The notes beneath the pieces were generated by a model that saw nothing but the letters and a program-made list of their open reading frames with translations, made no database searches and had not been told where the DNA came from. Below, piece by piece: positions 27,510 through 36,092 of a stretch of DNA of 64,000 nt (positions are counted from its first letter, which is position 1; every line of letters starts with the position of its first letter). The stretch is from Desulfurella amilsii (GTDB taxonomy: Bacteria; Campylobacterota_A; Desulfurellia; Desulfurellales; Desulfurellaceae): positions 1,145,501 through 1,209,500 of the forward strand of contig NZ_MDSU01000018.1 in the NCBI RefSeq assembly GCF_002119425.1, read 5' to 3'. Made by a program: the position numbers and the translations under genes.

Positions 27510-28363
27510 TTGTCAAATCTTACGCTAAAATCAATTTAGTCCTTTATGTATTAAACAAAAGACCAGATGGCTATCACGATATAATTTCGATCATTACAAA
27601 GGTTGATTTTTTTGATTTGATTGAAATTAAGCCTTCAGGGATTTTATCGGTACTAACAAACAAGCCTGAGTTAAACAACAATTCAAATTTAGCCTTCAGG
27701 TCTGCCAAAAAATTTTTTGAAGAATCGCGCATAAAAGATGCGGTAAAAATTGATATACAAAAACACATACCGCTTGAAGCGGGTCTTGGCGGTGGCAGCT
27801 CAAATGCAGCATATACACTTTTGGCTCTAAACAAAATGTACGATTATGTTTTGAGTTTTGATAAATTACTTGATATTTCGCTGCAGCTTGGCAGTGATTG
27901 TCCTTTTTTTTTGTATGAAAACGCAAATCTTGTGTGTTCTAAGGGAGAGCAGGTTTACCCTCTTGATTTTTTGCTCAAACCGCAGCCGATAATTATTGTG
28001 AAGCCAGAGATGGGCGTTAGTACAAAATTAGCCTACAGCAATTTAATATTGACAAAACGTAATAATATCAATAAAATGACTCTCGTGGATAGATTGAAAA
28101 AAGGCGGACCCCTAGCTATTATGCACAACGACTTAGAAAGCAGCGTATTTAAACTTTACCCTGCGATAGAGTATTTGAAGCGTAAAATTTATGAGATTGC
28201 TCAAAATGCCCTGCTTTGTGGAAGTGGCTCAAGCGTTTTTGCTTTTGCAGAAAATTGTGAGAGGCAGCAGATTATCTCGATGCTTGATGATGGCTATTTT
28301 TTTAAAACAACAACAATTTTAAATAACGAGGGAAGGGATTTGTATGGACATTACAGAAGTTAA
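27506..28363 (+). CDS. ispE: 4-diphosphocytidyl-2-C-methyl-D-erythritol kinase
   Basis: IspE is the ATP-dependent GHMP kinase of the MEP isoprenoid pathway. The N-terminus KSYAKINLVLYVLNKRPDGYHDI and the phosphate-binding loop PLEAGLGGGSSNAA are diagnostic. LLCGSGSSVFAF is the third GHMP motif. The start is GTG at 27506 overlapping the mtaD stop. The 285-residue length is normal. spoVG begins within its last 20 bases, matching a pairing seen in some other bacteria. Confidence 0.95.
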   Translation: MIVKSYAKINLVLYVLNKRPDGYHDIISIITKVDFFDLIEIKPSGILSVLTNKPELNNNSNLAFRSAKKFFEESRIKDAVKIDIQKHIPLEAGLGGGSSNAAYTLLALNKMYDYVLSFDKLLDISLQLGSDCPFFLYENANLVCSKGEQVYPLDFLLKPQPIIIVKPEMGVSTKLAYSNLILTKRNNINKMTLVDRLKKGGPLAIMHNDLESSVFKLYPAIEYLKRKIYEIAQNALLCGSGSSVFAFAENCERQQIISMLDDGYFFKTTTILNNEGRDLYGHYRS

Positions 28364-28613
28364 AATCAGCCCTATAAGCGGCGACGAGAAACTCAAAGCA
28401 TTTGCAACTGTTACATTTGATGATTGTTTTTTGGTTAGAGACCTAAAAATCATTAACGGAAAAAAAGGTTTCTTTGTAGCTATGCCTAGCAGAAAAATGA
28501 AAGATGGCACATTTAAAGATATAGCACATCCGCTAAACAATGCCATGAGGCAGCAATTAGAAGCAAAAGTTTTAGAAGAGTACAATAAATCCATAGAAGA
28601 GCCAAAATCTTGA
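28344..28613 (+). CDS. spoVG: SpoVG family regulator
   Basis: The 89-residue protein matches SpoVG over its length: DITEVKISPI, LKAFATVTFDDCFLVRDLKII and the signature GFFVAMPSRKMKDGTFKDIAHP. SpoVG-family proteins bind nucleic acid and act as pleiotropic regulators in non-sporulating bacteria too. Its targets here are unknown. The ATG at 28344 lies inside ispE with GGAAGG just upstream. tRNA-Gln follows 34 bases downstream. Confidence 0.93.
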   Translation: MDITEVKISPISGDEKLKAFATVTFDDCFLVRDLKIINGKKGFFVAMPSRKMKDGTFKDIAHPLNNAMRQQLEAKVLEEYNKSIEEPKS

Positions 28614-28647
28614 AACATAGCTTTGCTTGATTAGTCGTTAAATACTT

Positions 28648-28722
28648 TGGGGTGTAGCCAAGCGGTAAGGCAGGGGACTTTGGATCCCCGATGCGGAGGT
28701 TCAAATCCTCCCACCCCAGCCA
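28648..28722 (+). tRNA. tRNA-Gln (anticodon UUG)
   Basis: A complete cloverleaf with encoded CCA. The acceptor stem is TGGGGTG pairing with CACCCCA, then discriminator G and CCA. The anticodon stem GGGGA/TCCCC encloses the loop CTTTGGA, giving anticodon TTG. The T-arm is GGAGG TTCAAAT CCTCC. A single glutamine tRNA reading CAA and (by wobble) CAG. Confidence 0.96.
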
Positions 28723-29024
28723 ATTAGTGTGAAAGTAAAGTTCTTTGAGTAGCAGGGTACGGTTTTTTTTAATAATTTTTATACTTTATTAGAGATATAA
28801 ACTGTAAGTTTGTTAAAAAAGTGTACTCTCTTGGTTTTTAGTGTAGTTTATTTTTGCTGTTTCTTTGGTTTCCTTTAAGTACTATCATAAAAAAACTTAT
28901 ACAAAGCCTTGTTAGAGTATATCTACTTGTGTTTGCTAGCGCCTTTATAATGCGGTAAAAAATTTAGAAAATTAAAGCCCAAACAATTGCAAAATGCAAG
29001 GTTTTGTATTAAGATAAACACATC
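28723..29024. other. Intergenic stretch between tRNA-Gln and the polysaccharide locus
   Basis: These 302 bases hold no gene I can support. There is no clear hairpin terminator. A T8 run follows at 28764, but without a stem I can pair. A weak sigma-70-like pair (TTGCAA at 28987-28992, 17 bases, TAAGAT at 29010-29015) lies just upstream of the first glycosyltransferase and could drive it. Confidence 0.4.
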
Positions 29025-30131
29025 ATGAAAACAGCTTTAGTTCACGATTGGTTACCTATTTTGGGTGGTGCAGAAAAAGTATTGGAAAGTATTTACGAGC
29101 TTTATCCATCACCTATTTATACATTACTCAAAAATAGTAAGGTACTTAAGGGTTCTGTGTTTGAAGATGCGACCATACACACATCACTGGTACAAAACCT
29201 GCCATTTGCTAAAACTAAATATAGAAGCTATCTGCCGTTTTTTCCATTTGCTGTTGAGCAGTTTGATTTGTCAGACTATGATCTTATTATCTCTTCAAGC
29301 TATGCTGTAGCAAAAGGGGTTCTAATCCGGCCAAACCAAACGCACATTTGCTACTGCCACAGCCCCATTAGATACGCATGGGATATGTACTTTGAGTATT
29401 TAAAAGATGCTAAACTCGAAAAAGGTTTTAAAGCACTTATTGCAAAAATCGTGTTACACTATATTAGAATGTGGGATTATGCAAGCGCACAAAGGGTAGA
29501 CTACTTTGTAGCAAATTCAATTAATGTAGCAAATAGAATAAAAAAATTTTACGGTAAAAGTGCTAGCGTGATATACCCGCCAGTTGATGTAGATAAGTTT
29601 GATTTGTGTGAACAAAAAGAAGATTTCTACTTAACTGCATCTCGCCTTGTGCCGTACAAAAAAATTGATTTAATTGTGGAAGCATTCTCAAATATGCCCA
29701 ATAAAAAACTTATCGTATGCGGAGATGGACCACAAATGCAACTTATAAAGAAAAAAGCTGCAAAAAATATAGAAATAATCGGTTTTGCTTCATTTGATAA
29801 ACTAAAGCTTTACATGCAAAAAGCTAAAGCATTTGTTTTTGCTGCAAAGGAAGACTTTGGTATTGTACCAGTAGAGGCTATGAGTTGTGGAACACCCGTT
29901 ATTGCATATAAAGCCGGAGGATCGCTTGAAACGGTAGTGGAAAATGTTACCGGCATTTTTTTTGAAAAACAAAACATAAAGAGTATCGTTGAAGCGGTAG
30001 ATCTTTTTGAAGACAAAAAAGACATCTTTGACCCAAAAACAATAAGAAACCATGCTTTGCAATTTAGCAAGCAGCGCTTTAAAGAACAATTTAGAGCTTT
30101 TGTAGAAGAAAAGGTTTTAATAAGCCAATGA
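29025..30131 (+). CDS. Glycosyltransferase family 4 (WbaZ/mannosyltransferase-like)
   Basis: The 368-residue GT-B enzyme opens KTALVHDWLPILGGAEKVLE. ICYCHSPIRYAWDMYFEYL is a segment typical of WbaZ-type mannosyltransferases, and VIYPPVDVDKF begins the donor domain. The E-x7-E motif is KEDFGIVPVEAMSCGTPVIAY. The first gene of the surface-polysaccharide locus, it overlaps the initiating transferase gene by four bases. Mannose as donor would agree with the gmd gene downstream, but this is inference. Confidence 0.87.
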   Translation: MKTALVHDWLPILGGAEKVLESIYELYPSPIYTLLKNSKVLKGSVFEDATIHTSLVQNLPFAKTKYRSYLPFFPFAVEQFDLSDYDLIISSSYAVAKGVLIRPNQTHICYCHSPIRYAWDMYFEYLKDAKLEKGFKALIAKIVLHYIRMWDYASAQRVDYFVANSINVANRIKKFYGKSASVIYPPVDVDKFDLCEQKEDFYLTASRLVPYKKIDLIVEAFSNMPNKKLIVCGDGPQMQLIKKKAAKNIEIIGFASFDKLKLYMQKAKAFVFAAKEDFGIVPVEAMSCGTPVIAYKAGGSLETVVENVTGIFFEKQNIKSIVEAVDLFEDKKDIFDPKTIRNHALQFSKQRFKEQFRAFVEEKVLISQ

Positions 30132-31549
30132 AAAACACTGATGTAGTAAAAAAACCACTTTCTATACTGCTCTTAATCATAGGAGATTTTGCTGCTTTTT
30201 GCGTATCTTTTGCTTTAGCTTTCTTTACAAGAAAATACATTGGCCATATTATTCTCTTGCCAAAATTTATCGTTTATGGTTATTTGTCAAAGCTCTTTTG
30301 GCTACCTTTGGTTTATTTTTTCTTTTTTTCGATAGAGGGTTTATATACAAAAAAAATACATTTCTGGTATGAACTAAAAATACTTATAAAAGCTGTATTT
30401 ATTTCCTTTATTGTGTGCTTATCTATTGTTAGTATTGGAAAACTGACAGATTTTATTTCAAGGTTATTTTTGTTCTTTTTGCTTTTTTATAGTTTGATCG
30501 TTTTTCCAATATTTAGGATTGCCCTAAAAAATATACTATTTTTTCTTGGCTTATGGAAAGAAAGAACTCTCATAATAGGTATAAGCCCAACGAGCATTAA
30601 GTTTGCTCAAAGTTTTAATAACAACAAGTATCTGGGTTTAGATATTGTAGGTTTTGCTGGTCAAACAAAAGAACATATTGAAGGGTTTAAAACAATTCCT
30701 CTCTCGCACGCAAAAAAAATAACCACAGCACTTAATATTAATACGATTATAATAGATGAAAACGCACTAAACGAAGAAGAATCATCCAAAATTTCGCAAG
30801 AATTGGGCTTTTTTGTAAACCGCGTTATATTTATTCCTAAAAAACATTTAATTTTTCTTTTTAATAGCGAAGTAAACTACCTTTTTGTAGAAAAGATTTT
30901 TATTTTAAGCGTAAAAAACAATCTAAAATCTCTGACAAATAGAATGCTAAAAAGGATATTTGATTTATTTGTAAGTATAGTTTTATTGCCTTTTTTGGTA
31001 ATTGTAATGTTTATTATTGCTGTTATCATAAAACTTGATTCAAAAGGAAGCATTTTTTATGTTAGCAAAAGACTTGGCCAAAATGGTAAACTGTTTAATT
31101 TTTTGAAATTTCGCACTATGTATGAGGATAATGATAAACTTTTAAAAGATTATCTGTCTCAAAATGAAAAAGCACGGTTAGAATGGGAGCGCTACAAGAA
31201 ACTCAAAGATTTTGACCCTAGAGTGACCAGGTTTGGGCGTTTTTTGCGCAAAACTTCTCTAGATGAGCTGCCTCAAATTATAAATGTGTTGTTTGGTCAA
31301 ATGAGCCTTGTAGGTCCAAGGCCTTATTTGGAGTCAGAGCTAGATAGAATCAACGATTCAATTGGGACTATTGTGCTAACAAAACCAGGCATCACGGGAC
31401 TATGGCAGGTATCTGGCAGAAACGAGCTTGACTTCCAAACACGCGTGGACCTTGATTGCTTTTATGTAACAAATTGGTCTTTGTGGTTTGATATAATAAT
31501 TCTTTTAAAAACAATTTATGCGGTATTAAAACAAAAAGGAGCATACTGA
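30128..31549 (+). CDS. Polyprenyl-phosphate sugar-1-phosphate transferase (WbaP type)
   Basis: This membrane enzyme starts glycan assembly by moving a sugar-1-phosphate from a UDP-sugar to undecaprenyl phosphate. The 473-residue protein has four to five N-terminal transmembrane helices (about residues 10-150), a CoA-binding-like soluble segment (150-250), a further helix near 285-305 and the catalytic domain. The latter holds KFRTMYEDND, TRFGRFLRKTSLDELPQ, GQMSLVGPRPYL and KPGITGLWQVSGRN. Sugar specificity (galactose, glucose, others) cannot be read. Confidence 0.93.
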   Translation: MKNTDVVKKPLSILLLIIGDFAAFCVSFALAFFTRKYIGHIILLPKFIVYGYLSKLFWLPLVYFFFFSIEGLYTKKIHFWYELKILIKAVFISFIVCLSIVSIGKLTDFISRLFLFFLLFYSLIVFPIFRIALKNILFFLGLWKERTLIIGISPTSIKFAQSFNNNKYLGLDIVGFAGQTKEHIEGFKTIPLSHAKKITTALNINTIIIDENALNEEESSKISQELGFFVNRVIFIPKKHLIFLFNSEVNYLFVEKIFILSVKNNLKSLTNRMLKRIFDLFVSIVLLPFLVIVMFIIAVIIKLDSKGSIFYVSKRLGQNGKLFNFLKFRTMYEDNDKLLKDYLSQNEKARLEWERYKKLKDFDPRVTRFGRFLRKTSLDELPQIINVLFGQMSLVGPRPYLESELDRINDSIGTIVLTKPGITGLWQVSGRNELDFQTRVDLDCFYVTNWSLWFDIIILLKTIYAVLKQKGAY

Positions 31550-32781
31550 TGAGTATCGATTCAAAAAAACTATCTTATCAATTGCTATACATTAGCGCCT
31601 TGATGTTTGCTGTTTTTGTTGCTACATCCATTGCTGCAGATAGCTTAGCTATTAGTGTCGGGCTTATTGGTTTAATAATGATGATCGCTAGCAGGCAGTT
31701 TAGATTTAAACGAAGTGATATGCCACCCGCTTTGTTTTCTGCTACTTATTTTTGGTCGAGTATATTTTCGCTTAACCCACTGAACAGCTTAATGAACTTT
31801 CACTATATTTGGCATTTTGCTCCATACTGGATTGTCTCGCGCATAAAAGACAATTACCAGACAATTATTAAAGTGCTTGCTGTTTTTGTTATTGTTAGTG
31901 CCTTTGGTGTATATTTTAACGCATTTTTTTGTCTAAAACCCGCAAATATTTTCAGCACAAGTTTATCGCACTTGCATCTTTCATACCCCAGCAAAGCGTG
32001 CGCACCAGAAGGGTTTTCTGGCTTTCCATCCTACATTGGCGCAATTATGCTAATCTCGACATTTTTCTTTGGGGCACTGGGTTTTTTTGCCAAAAAGAAA
32101 CTTTACATAATAACATCCATTTTTGCTTTGATTGCTGTAGTTTTGACGCAAGAGCGACAGGACTGGTTGGGTCTGCTTGTTGGTGTTTTATTTGTACCAT
32201 TTTTTGTTAGAAGCAAAAAAATATGGTTAATTTACCTTATTGGTGTAATATTAGCGGTTGGACTTAGCCAAACAAGTTTTGTAGAAAATCGACTGCGATA
32301 TACGCTGCATTTTACAAAAGATCCAGATATCGTAATTCGTTTTGCAATGATCAAAGCTTCGTTTGATATATTTAACCACTCAAGCATAACAAGAAAACTC
32401 ACCGGCTATGGGCCCCACTACGCCAGTAAAATTGTTCATGATGATACCGTTGTGTTTTACAAGCAGTTGGCAAATAAGTACCATATAAACCCAAATGCCA
32501 ATATTGCCACAGTTATTGACAATTATTACATAAACATTTTAATGAGCGCAGGCCTTGTAGGACTTTTGTTTGTTTTAACCGCTTTTTTCATGCTTTTAAT
32601 AAACAACATAAAAGCCATAAAATATGCTGAAGATGAAAAGAAGAGTATTTTGATCGGTATGAGTTTAGGCCTTATTGCGTTTTATGTAGCAAGTGGTTTT
32701 GATAATCTGCTTGGAAGCGCACAGGTGAGCATATTTTTATCGTTTATGCTGGGCATAAATAGCTTTGCGCTAGAAAATTGA
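31549..32781 (+). CDS. O-antigen ligase/polymerase family membrane protein (copy 1)
   Basis: The 410-residue protein has about ten to twelve predicted transmembrane helices and the Wzy/WaaL family layout, with a long periplasmic loop around residues 265-330 (FTKDPDIVIRFAMIKASFDIF, GYGPHYAS). The conserved stretch LTQERQDWLGLLVGVLFVPF matches the EGG/RSA-type motif region of O-antigen ligases. WaaL (ligase) and Wzy (polymerase) cannot be separated from sequence. A similar protein is encoded convergently just downstream (32845-34164). Confidence 0.85.
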   Translation: MSIDSKKLSYQLLYISALMFAVFVATSIAADSLAISVGLIGLIMMIASRQFRFKRSDMPPALFSATYFWSSIFSLNPLNSLMNFHYIWHFAPYWIVSRIKDNYQTIIKVLAVFVIVSAFGVYFNAFFCLKPANIFSTSLSHLHLSYPSKACAPEGFSGFPSYIGAIMLISTFFFGALGFFAKKKLYIITSIFALIAVVLTQERQDWLGLLVGVLFVPFFVRSKKIWLIYLIGVILAVGLSQTSFVENRLRYTLHFTKDPDIVIRFAMIKASFDIFNHSSITRKLTGYGPHYASKIVHDDTVVFYKQLANKYHINPNANIATVIDNYYINILMSAGLVGLLFVLTAFFMLLINNIKAIKYAEDEKKSILIGMSLGLIAFYVASGFDNLLGSAQVSIFLSFMLGINSFALEN

Positions 32782-32782
32782 G

Positions 32783-32842
32783 AAAAAGTGGACAGGCTAC
32801 TTTATTCTACCTTCTAATCCTTTCTCGGCCTTCCCCTTTTTC
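32783..32842 (+). repeat. Truncated copy of the 95-bp palindromic repeat
   Basis: Left arm AAAAAGTGGACAGGCTACTT (one G-to-T change), the same TTATTCTACC and CTTCTAATCC interior, then CGGCCTTC fused directly to CCCCTTTTT. Compared with the intact element at 35922-36016, the sequence between the interior and the far end of the right arm is deleted. It sits between the two convergent ligase-like genes. Confidence 0.85.
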
Positions 32843-32844
32843 CC

Positions 32845-34164
32845 CTACATATATTTAAGTTTGTTTATTATATCAGAAGAATCCCAGATTTTGATAGATT
32901 CATTAAGGCCGAGTAAATACATCAGAAAATATACAAAATCAATATACAAAAATGCGCTAAAAAAGAAAGAAGAAACAAGAAAAGATATAAATGCTATTGT
33001 GGTTGATTTATTAAAAGCAGTGGAAAATTTAGAGATCGGTCTTGCAGTTAAGTTATTTTTTAGTATTATAAAAAATGACGCAAAAAGCAGTAATTCGCCA
33101 ATTATCCCGTAGTCTATAAGTATCTGAAAATAAAGATTATCCATATGACCAATGCCGTTTAGTTTAGTGTATGAGCTGCAATGCAGCGAGTATTTATCGC
33201 ATATGCTTTTAAAGCTTGAGATTTTGTACCGCAGTATCGCTTTATCGGCATTATTCAGGCCAAAGCCAAAAAGTATGGTTTTTAAATCTTGTTTAGGCAT
33301 AGCTTTGATAGCAGCATCCCACTGAGCAAATCTTAAGAATATACTGGTGCTTTTATTGTATTGTATTGCTTGATTAATTCTTTGTTTTATAAAGCCAACT
33401 TGCAAAAAAACCAGAAAGACCAGAACAACTGCGCTATAATAAAATACCAAATGCTTTCTTTTGATTTTTTTTACAAAAAATGGTATCAAGATGACCCCAA
33501 TTACAAAGCCTAATATTGCCGATCTTTCCTGAATCAAAAACAATGACAAAAAACCAAGTAGAGAGCTTATATAGTAAATAATGCTTTTATAATAAAAACT
33601 TAAAGTTATAAATACCAAAGTAAGCATCATCATAATAGATCCAGTGGCTAGAGCATTTGTTGACCACAAACTATTTGCCTGCAATGGGGGAAAATGAAAA
33701 TATATATGTTTGGCAGACAAAAGATCTGTTATTTTATGTCCAAAAAATGCATTTATAATAATGCATATTGATGTAAAAATTGTTACCAGACCTAAGAGGT
33801 TGACAATGGCTTTGTGTTTTTCGCTTAACCTGCTTAACACAAAATAAGGCAAGAATAAACGAATGGGATTTAAATTGGTAAAGCTATTTTTAATATCTAT
33901 ACCAAAGACAGACAAAAGGTTTTGTATAAATAAAAGGCCAATAGGCACATCGTTTCTTTTAAATTTAAAAGTTTTAGATACAACTGCTGTTAATAAACCT
34001 ACAAACCCTATCGTTAGGGCAATGTTTGTAATAGCTATAGAGGTTGTAAGTCCTATTGTTAATAAAATTGCGCTAACCAAAATAAATTTTCTGCTAAAAT
34101 AGTCAAGTGATGGAAACTCAAGGTTTTTAAAAAACGAATATTTAATAAAAAAATTTCTTTGCAT
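32845..34164 (-). CDS. O-antigen ligase/polymerase family membrane protein (copy 2)
   Basis: A 439-residue polytopic membrane protein of the Wzy/WaaL family. It shares with copy 1 the start of the family domain (SIAITNIALTIGFVGLL), LFLIQERSAILGFVIGV.. and the loop FLRFAQWDAAIKAMP. Identity is modest, so the two are old paralogues or separately acquired. The frame is open to a TTG at 34191. A TATAAT (34195-34200) with TTGACA (34216-34221, spacer 15) would start transcription near 34188, which favours the ATG at 34164. Confidence 0.82.
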   Translation of the reverse strand: MQRNFFIKYSFFKNLEFPSLDYFSRKFILVSAILLTIGLTTSIAITNIALTIGFVGLLTAVVSKTFKFKRNDVPIGLLFIQNLLSVFGIDIKNSFTNLNPIRLFLPYFVLSRLSEKHKAIVNLLGLVTIFTSICIIINAFFGHKITDLLSAKHIYFHFPPLQANSLWSTNALATGSIMMMLTLVFITLSFYYKSIIYYISSLLGFLSLFLIQERSAILGFVIGVILIPFFVKKIKRKHLVFYYSAVVLVFLVFLQVGFIKQRINQAIQYNKSTSIFLRFAQWDAAIKAMPKQDLKTILFGFGLNNADKAILRYKISSFKSICDKYSLHCSSYTKLNGIGHMDNLYFQILIDYGIIGELLLFASFFIILKNNLTARPISKFSTAFNKSTTIAFISFLVSSFFFSAFLYIDFVYFLMYLLGLNESIKIWDSSDIINKLKYM

Positions 34165-34194
34165 AAAAACTTCTACTAACTTTTTCTCCAAAAT

Positions 34195-34221
34195 ATTATA
34201 TCATGGAACACTTTATGTCAA
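34195..34221 (-). promoter_or_regulatory. Candidate promoter for the minus-strand ligase gene
   Basis: On the minus strand a perfect TTGACA (34216-34221) precedes a perfect TATAAT (34195-34200). The spacer is 15 bases, shorter than the ideal 17. Its predicted start point helps choose the downstream ATG of the ligase-like gene. Seen by eye only. Confidence 0.5.
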
Positions 34222-34290
34222 ATATTAGACATTTAAGCAAAAAATGCGCAAAAATTGCAGCCTTAAGGAGATTTTCTTTGCGCTGTTTAT

Positions 34291-35037
34291 TTAGCTTGAC
34301 ATAGCAATGTAGGCTTTGGTTACGTTTGAGGGGTTTCCTAATTCTACAATCTTGCCTTTTTCTATTAGCATAGCCTGGTCGCAAATTTTTTCAACTAAAG
34401 TGGGCTCATGGCTTACTATAATTAGCGTTTTGCCTTTTTGTTGAAACTCTAAAATTTTTTTTGAGCTTTTTTTCTGAAAGGATTGGTCGCCTACGCCCAT
34501 TATCTCATCTAATATAACTATATCTGGATTTATATTTATAGCTACAGAAAAGGCTAATCTTATATACATACCAGATGAAAATGTACGCAAAGGTTCATCT
34601 GCCACATGGGATAGCTCTGCAAAGTCCAAGATTTCATCGTACTTTGGCTCTATCTCTTTTTTAGATAGCCCAAGCATAAGTCCGTTTATGAGTATATTTT
34701 CTTTTGCGGTGAGCTCTGGGTGAAAGCCTGCCCCAAGCTCCAAAAGCGGTACAATTTTGCCATCCCTTATAATTGTGCCGCTAGTTGGCGTGATAATACC
34801 GCATATTAGCTTTAAAAGCGTGCTTTTGCCAGCACCATTTCTGCCCATTATACCGAATGTTGTGGATTTTTTTATTGAAAACGATATATCATCTAAAACG
34901 GTGATTGTTGGCCTTTTTTTTCTTTTAAAACCGCTTTTTATAAAACTTACAAATTTAGTCTTTATAGAAGTAGGGTTATACTCTACTACCTTGAACCGCT
35001 TTGTAAGGTGTATCACATCTACAGCATATATACTCAT
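34291..35037 (-). CDS. wzt: ABC-2 exporter ATPase for polysaccharide (Wzt type, no C-terminal sugar-binding domain)
   Basis: The 248-residue ATPase has Walker A GRNGAGKSTLLKLI, the polysaccharide-exporter block VPLLELGAGFHPELTAKENI, a degenerate signature TFSSGMYIRLAFSVA typical of Wzt/KpsT/TagH, Walker B DIVILDEIMGVGD and His in IVSHEP. It ends soon after the ATPase fold, so it lacks the carbohydrate-binding module that Wzt of E. coli O8/O9a uses to recognise capped chains. It overlaps the permease gene by four bases and should form Wzm2Wzt2. Confidence 0.93.
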   Translation of the reverse strand: MSIYAVDVIHLTKRFKVVEYNPTSIKTKFVSFIKSGFKRKKRPTITVLDDISFSIKKSTTFGIMGRNGAGKSTLLKLICGIITPTSGTIIRDGKIVPLLELGAGFHPELTAKENILINGLMLGLSKKEIEPKYDEILDFAELSHVADEPLRTFSSGMYIRLAFSVAININPDIVILDEIMGVGDQSFQKKSSKKILEFQQKGKTLIIVSHEPTLVEKICDQAMLIEKGKIVELGNPSNVTKAYIAMSS

Positions 35038-35831
35038 ACTAATTCTGGAAACTCCTCTTTGTGAGCTCTAAAGTACAAAAATCCCAAAATATACACAACA
35101 ATAGCTACAAGCGCAAGCAAAGCCAGATAAAAAGGTTTTGGGAACCAGTTATAGTAAAAAATACTCTGGTAGGATTTCATTAAATACGCAAGCGGGTTTA
35201 AAAAAATTAATTTTTGGGCCTTTAGCGGTAATTGCTGCTCAAAATACATAATAGGCATACCAAAAAATAAAAATTGCAGTAAATTCATCACAATATGCTG
35301 CATATCCCTGTAATATACCTCCCATGCAGCTACAAAAAAACCTATACCACAAGTAATAAAAAACTGTATAATGACAATTACAGGAAACACAATCAAAGGT
35401 AACCCTATAGAAACGCCAAAAATAATTATAAATAAAAGCAACACAGGCAAAGATAAGGCATAGTTTATAAAATTAGACACCACTTTTACTATTATAAGTA
35501 TCTCAGAGGGCAGCGTGGATTTATTAACAAACGCCCCAGAGCTTACTATAGACATAGTGGCTTCATTTATTGAGCCAGCAAACCAGTTCCACGGTAAAAG
35601 TCCCACAAACAAATACACAGGGTAGGCTTTAGCAGATGCCTTAAATATGACGGTAAACACAAATACATATATTAAAAGCAAGAGCAAAGGATTTAAAATA
35701 GACCAAAAAAAGCCAAGCGCAGAACCCCTGTATCGAATCTTAAGCTCTTTTAATGCCAAGATCCATATTAAATGCCTATACTGGATAGGTATTTTGAAGC
35801 TTTCTTTAATTGATGATAATTTTTGAGTCAC
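35034..35831 (-). CDS. wzm: ABC-2 polysaccharide exporter permease (Wzm type)
   Basis: The 265-residue inner-membrane protein has six predicted helices and the ABC-2 family entry sequence LKELKIRYRGSALGFFWSILNPL. LFVGLLPWNWFAGSINEAT and AWEVYYRDMQHIV are characteristic of Wzm/TagG-type exporters of undecaprenyl-linked polysaccharides. Its partner ATPase is the next gene on the same strand. The region upstream (35832-36092) is shared with a divergent glycosyltransferase and contains a palindromic repeat. Confidence 0.92.
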   Translation of the reverse strand: MTQKLSSIKESFKIPIQYRHLIWILALKELKIRYRGSALGFFWSILNPLLLLLIYVFVFTVIFKASAKAYPVYLFVGLLPWNWFAGSINEATMSIVSSGAFVNKSTLPSEILIIVKVVSNFINYALSLPVLLLFIIIFGVSIGLPLIVFPVIVIIQFFITCGIGFFVAAWEVYYRDMQHIVMNLLQFLFFGMPIMYFEQQLPLKAQKLIFLNPLAYLMKSYQSIFYYNWFPKPFYLALLALVAIVVYILGFLYFRAHKEEFPELV

Positions 35832-35921
35832 GCAAACACCGCTTTAACCATACTAGAAAACCATTATATATAGATTTGATTTATTGTAAATGGTTTTTTA
35901 ATAATTTATCACTTTGGGATT

Positions 35922-36016
35922 AAAAAGGGGACAGGCTACTTTATTCTACCTTCTAATCCTTTTTCGGCCTTCGCCTTTATCTGGCATAACCTTAAAAAGT
36001 AGCCTGTCCCCTTTTT
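35922..36016. repeat. Intact 95-bp palindromic repeat with 21-bp perfect inverted arms
   Basis: Left arm 35922-35942 (AAAAAGGGGACAGGCTACTT plus T) is the exact reverse complement of the right arm 35996-36016. Between them lies a 53-base interior (TTCTACC, CTTCTAATCC, CGGCCTTCGCC). The GGGGACAGGCTAC arm resembles the sequences associated with REP-associated tyrosine transposases (TnpREP/RAYT), but no transposase gene is in the window. It lies in the divergent gap between wzm and a GT4 gene, and three partial copies occur at 32783, 47891 and 53397. Confidence 0.9.
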
Positions 36017-36035
36017 CCTAAATAGTTATTGAAGC

Positions 36036-36064
36036 TTTACAAAGGCCGCACTTTTTGTTAATAT
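36036..36064 (+). promoter_or_regulatory. Candidate promoter for the GT4-gmd-acyltransferase-GT2 run
   Basis: TTTACA (36036-36041), a 17-base spacer and TAATAT (36059-36064) lie 29 bases before the ATG at 36093, just outside the palindromic repeat. It would serve four tightly spaced plus-strand genes. Hexamers match only 5/6 and 4/6. Confidence 0.4.
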
Positions 36065-36092
36065 ACGCTTAGTTTTAGCGGTTTGAGTTTTT

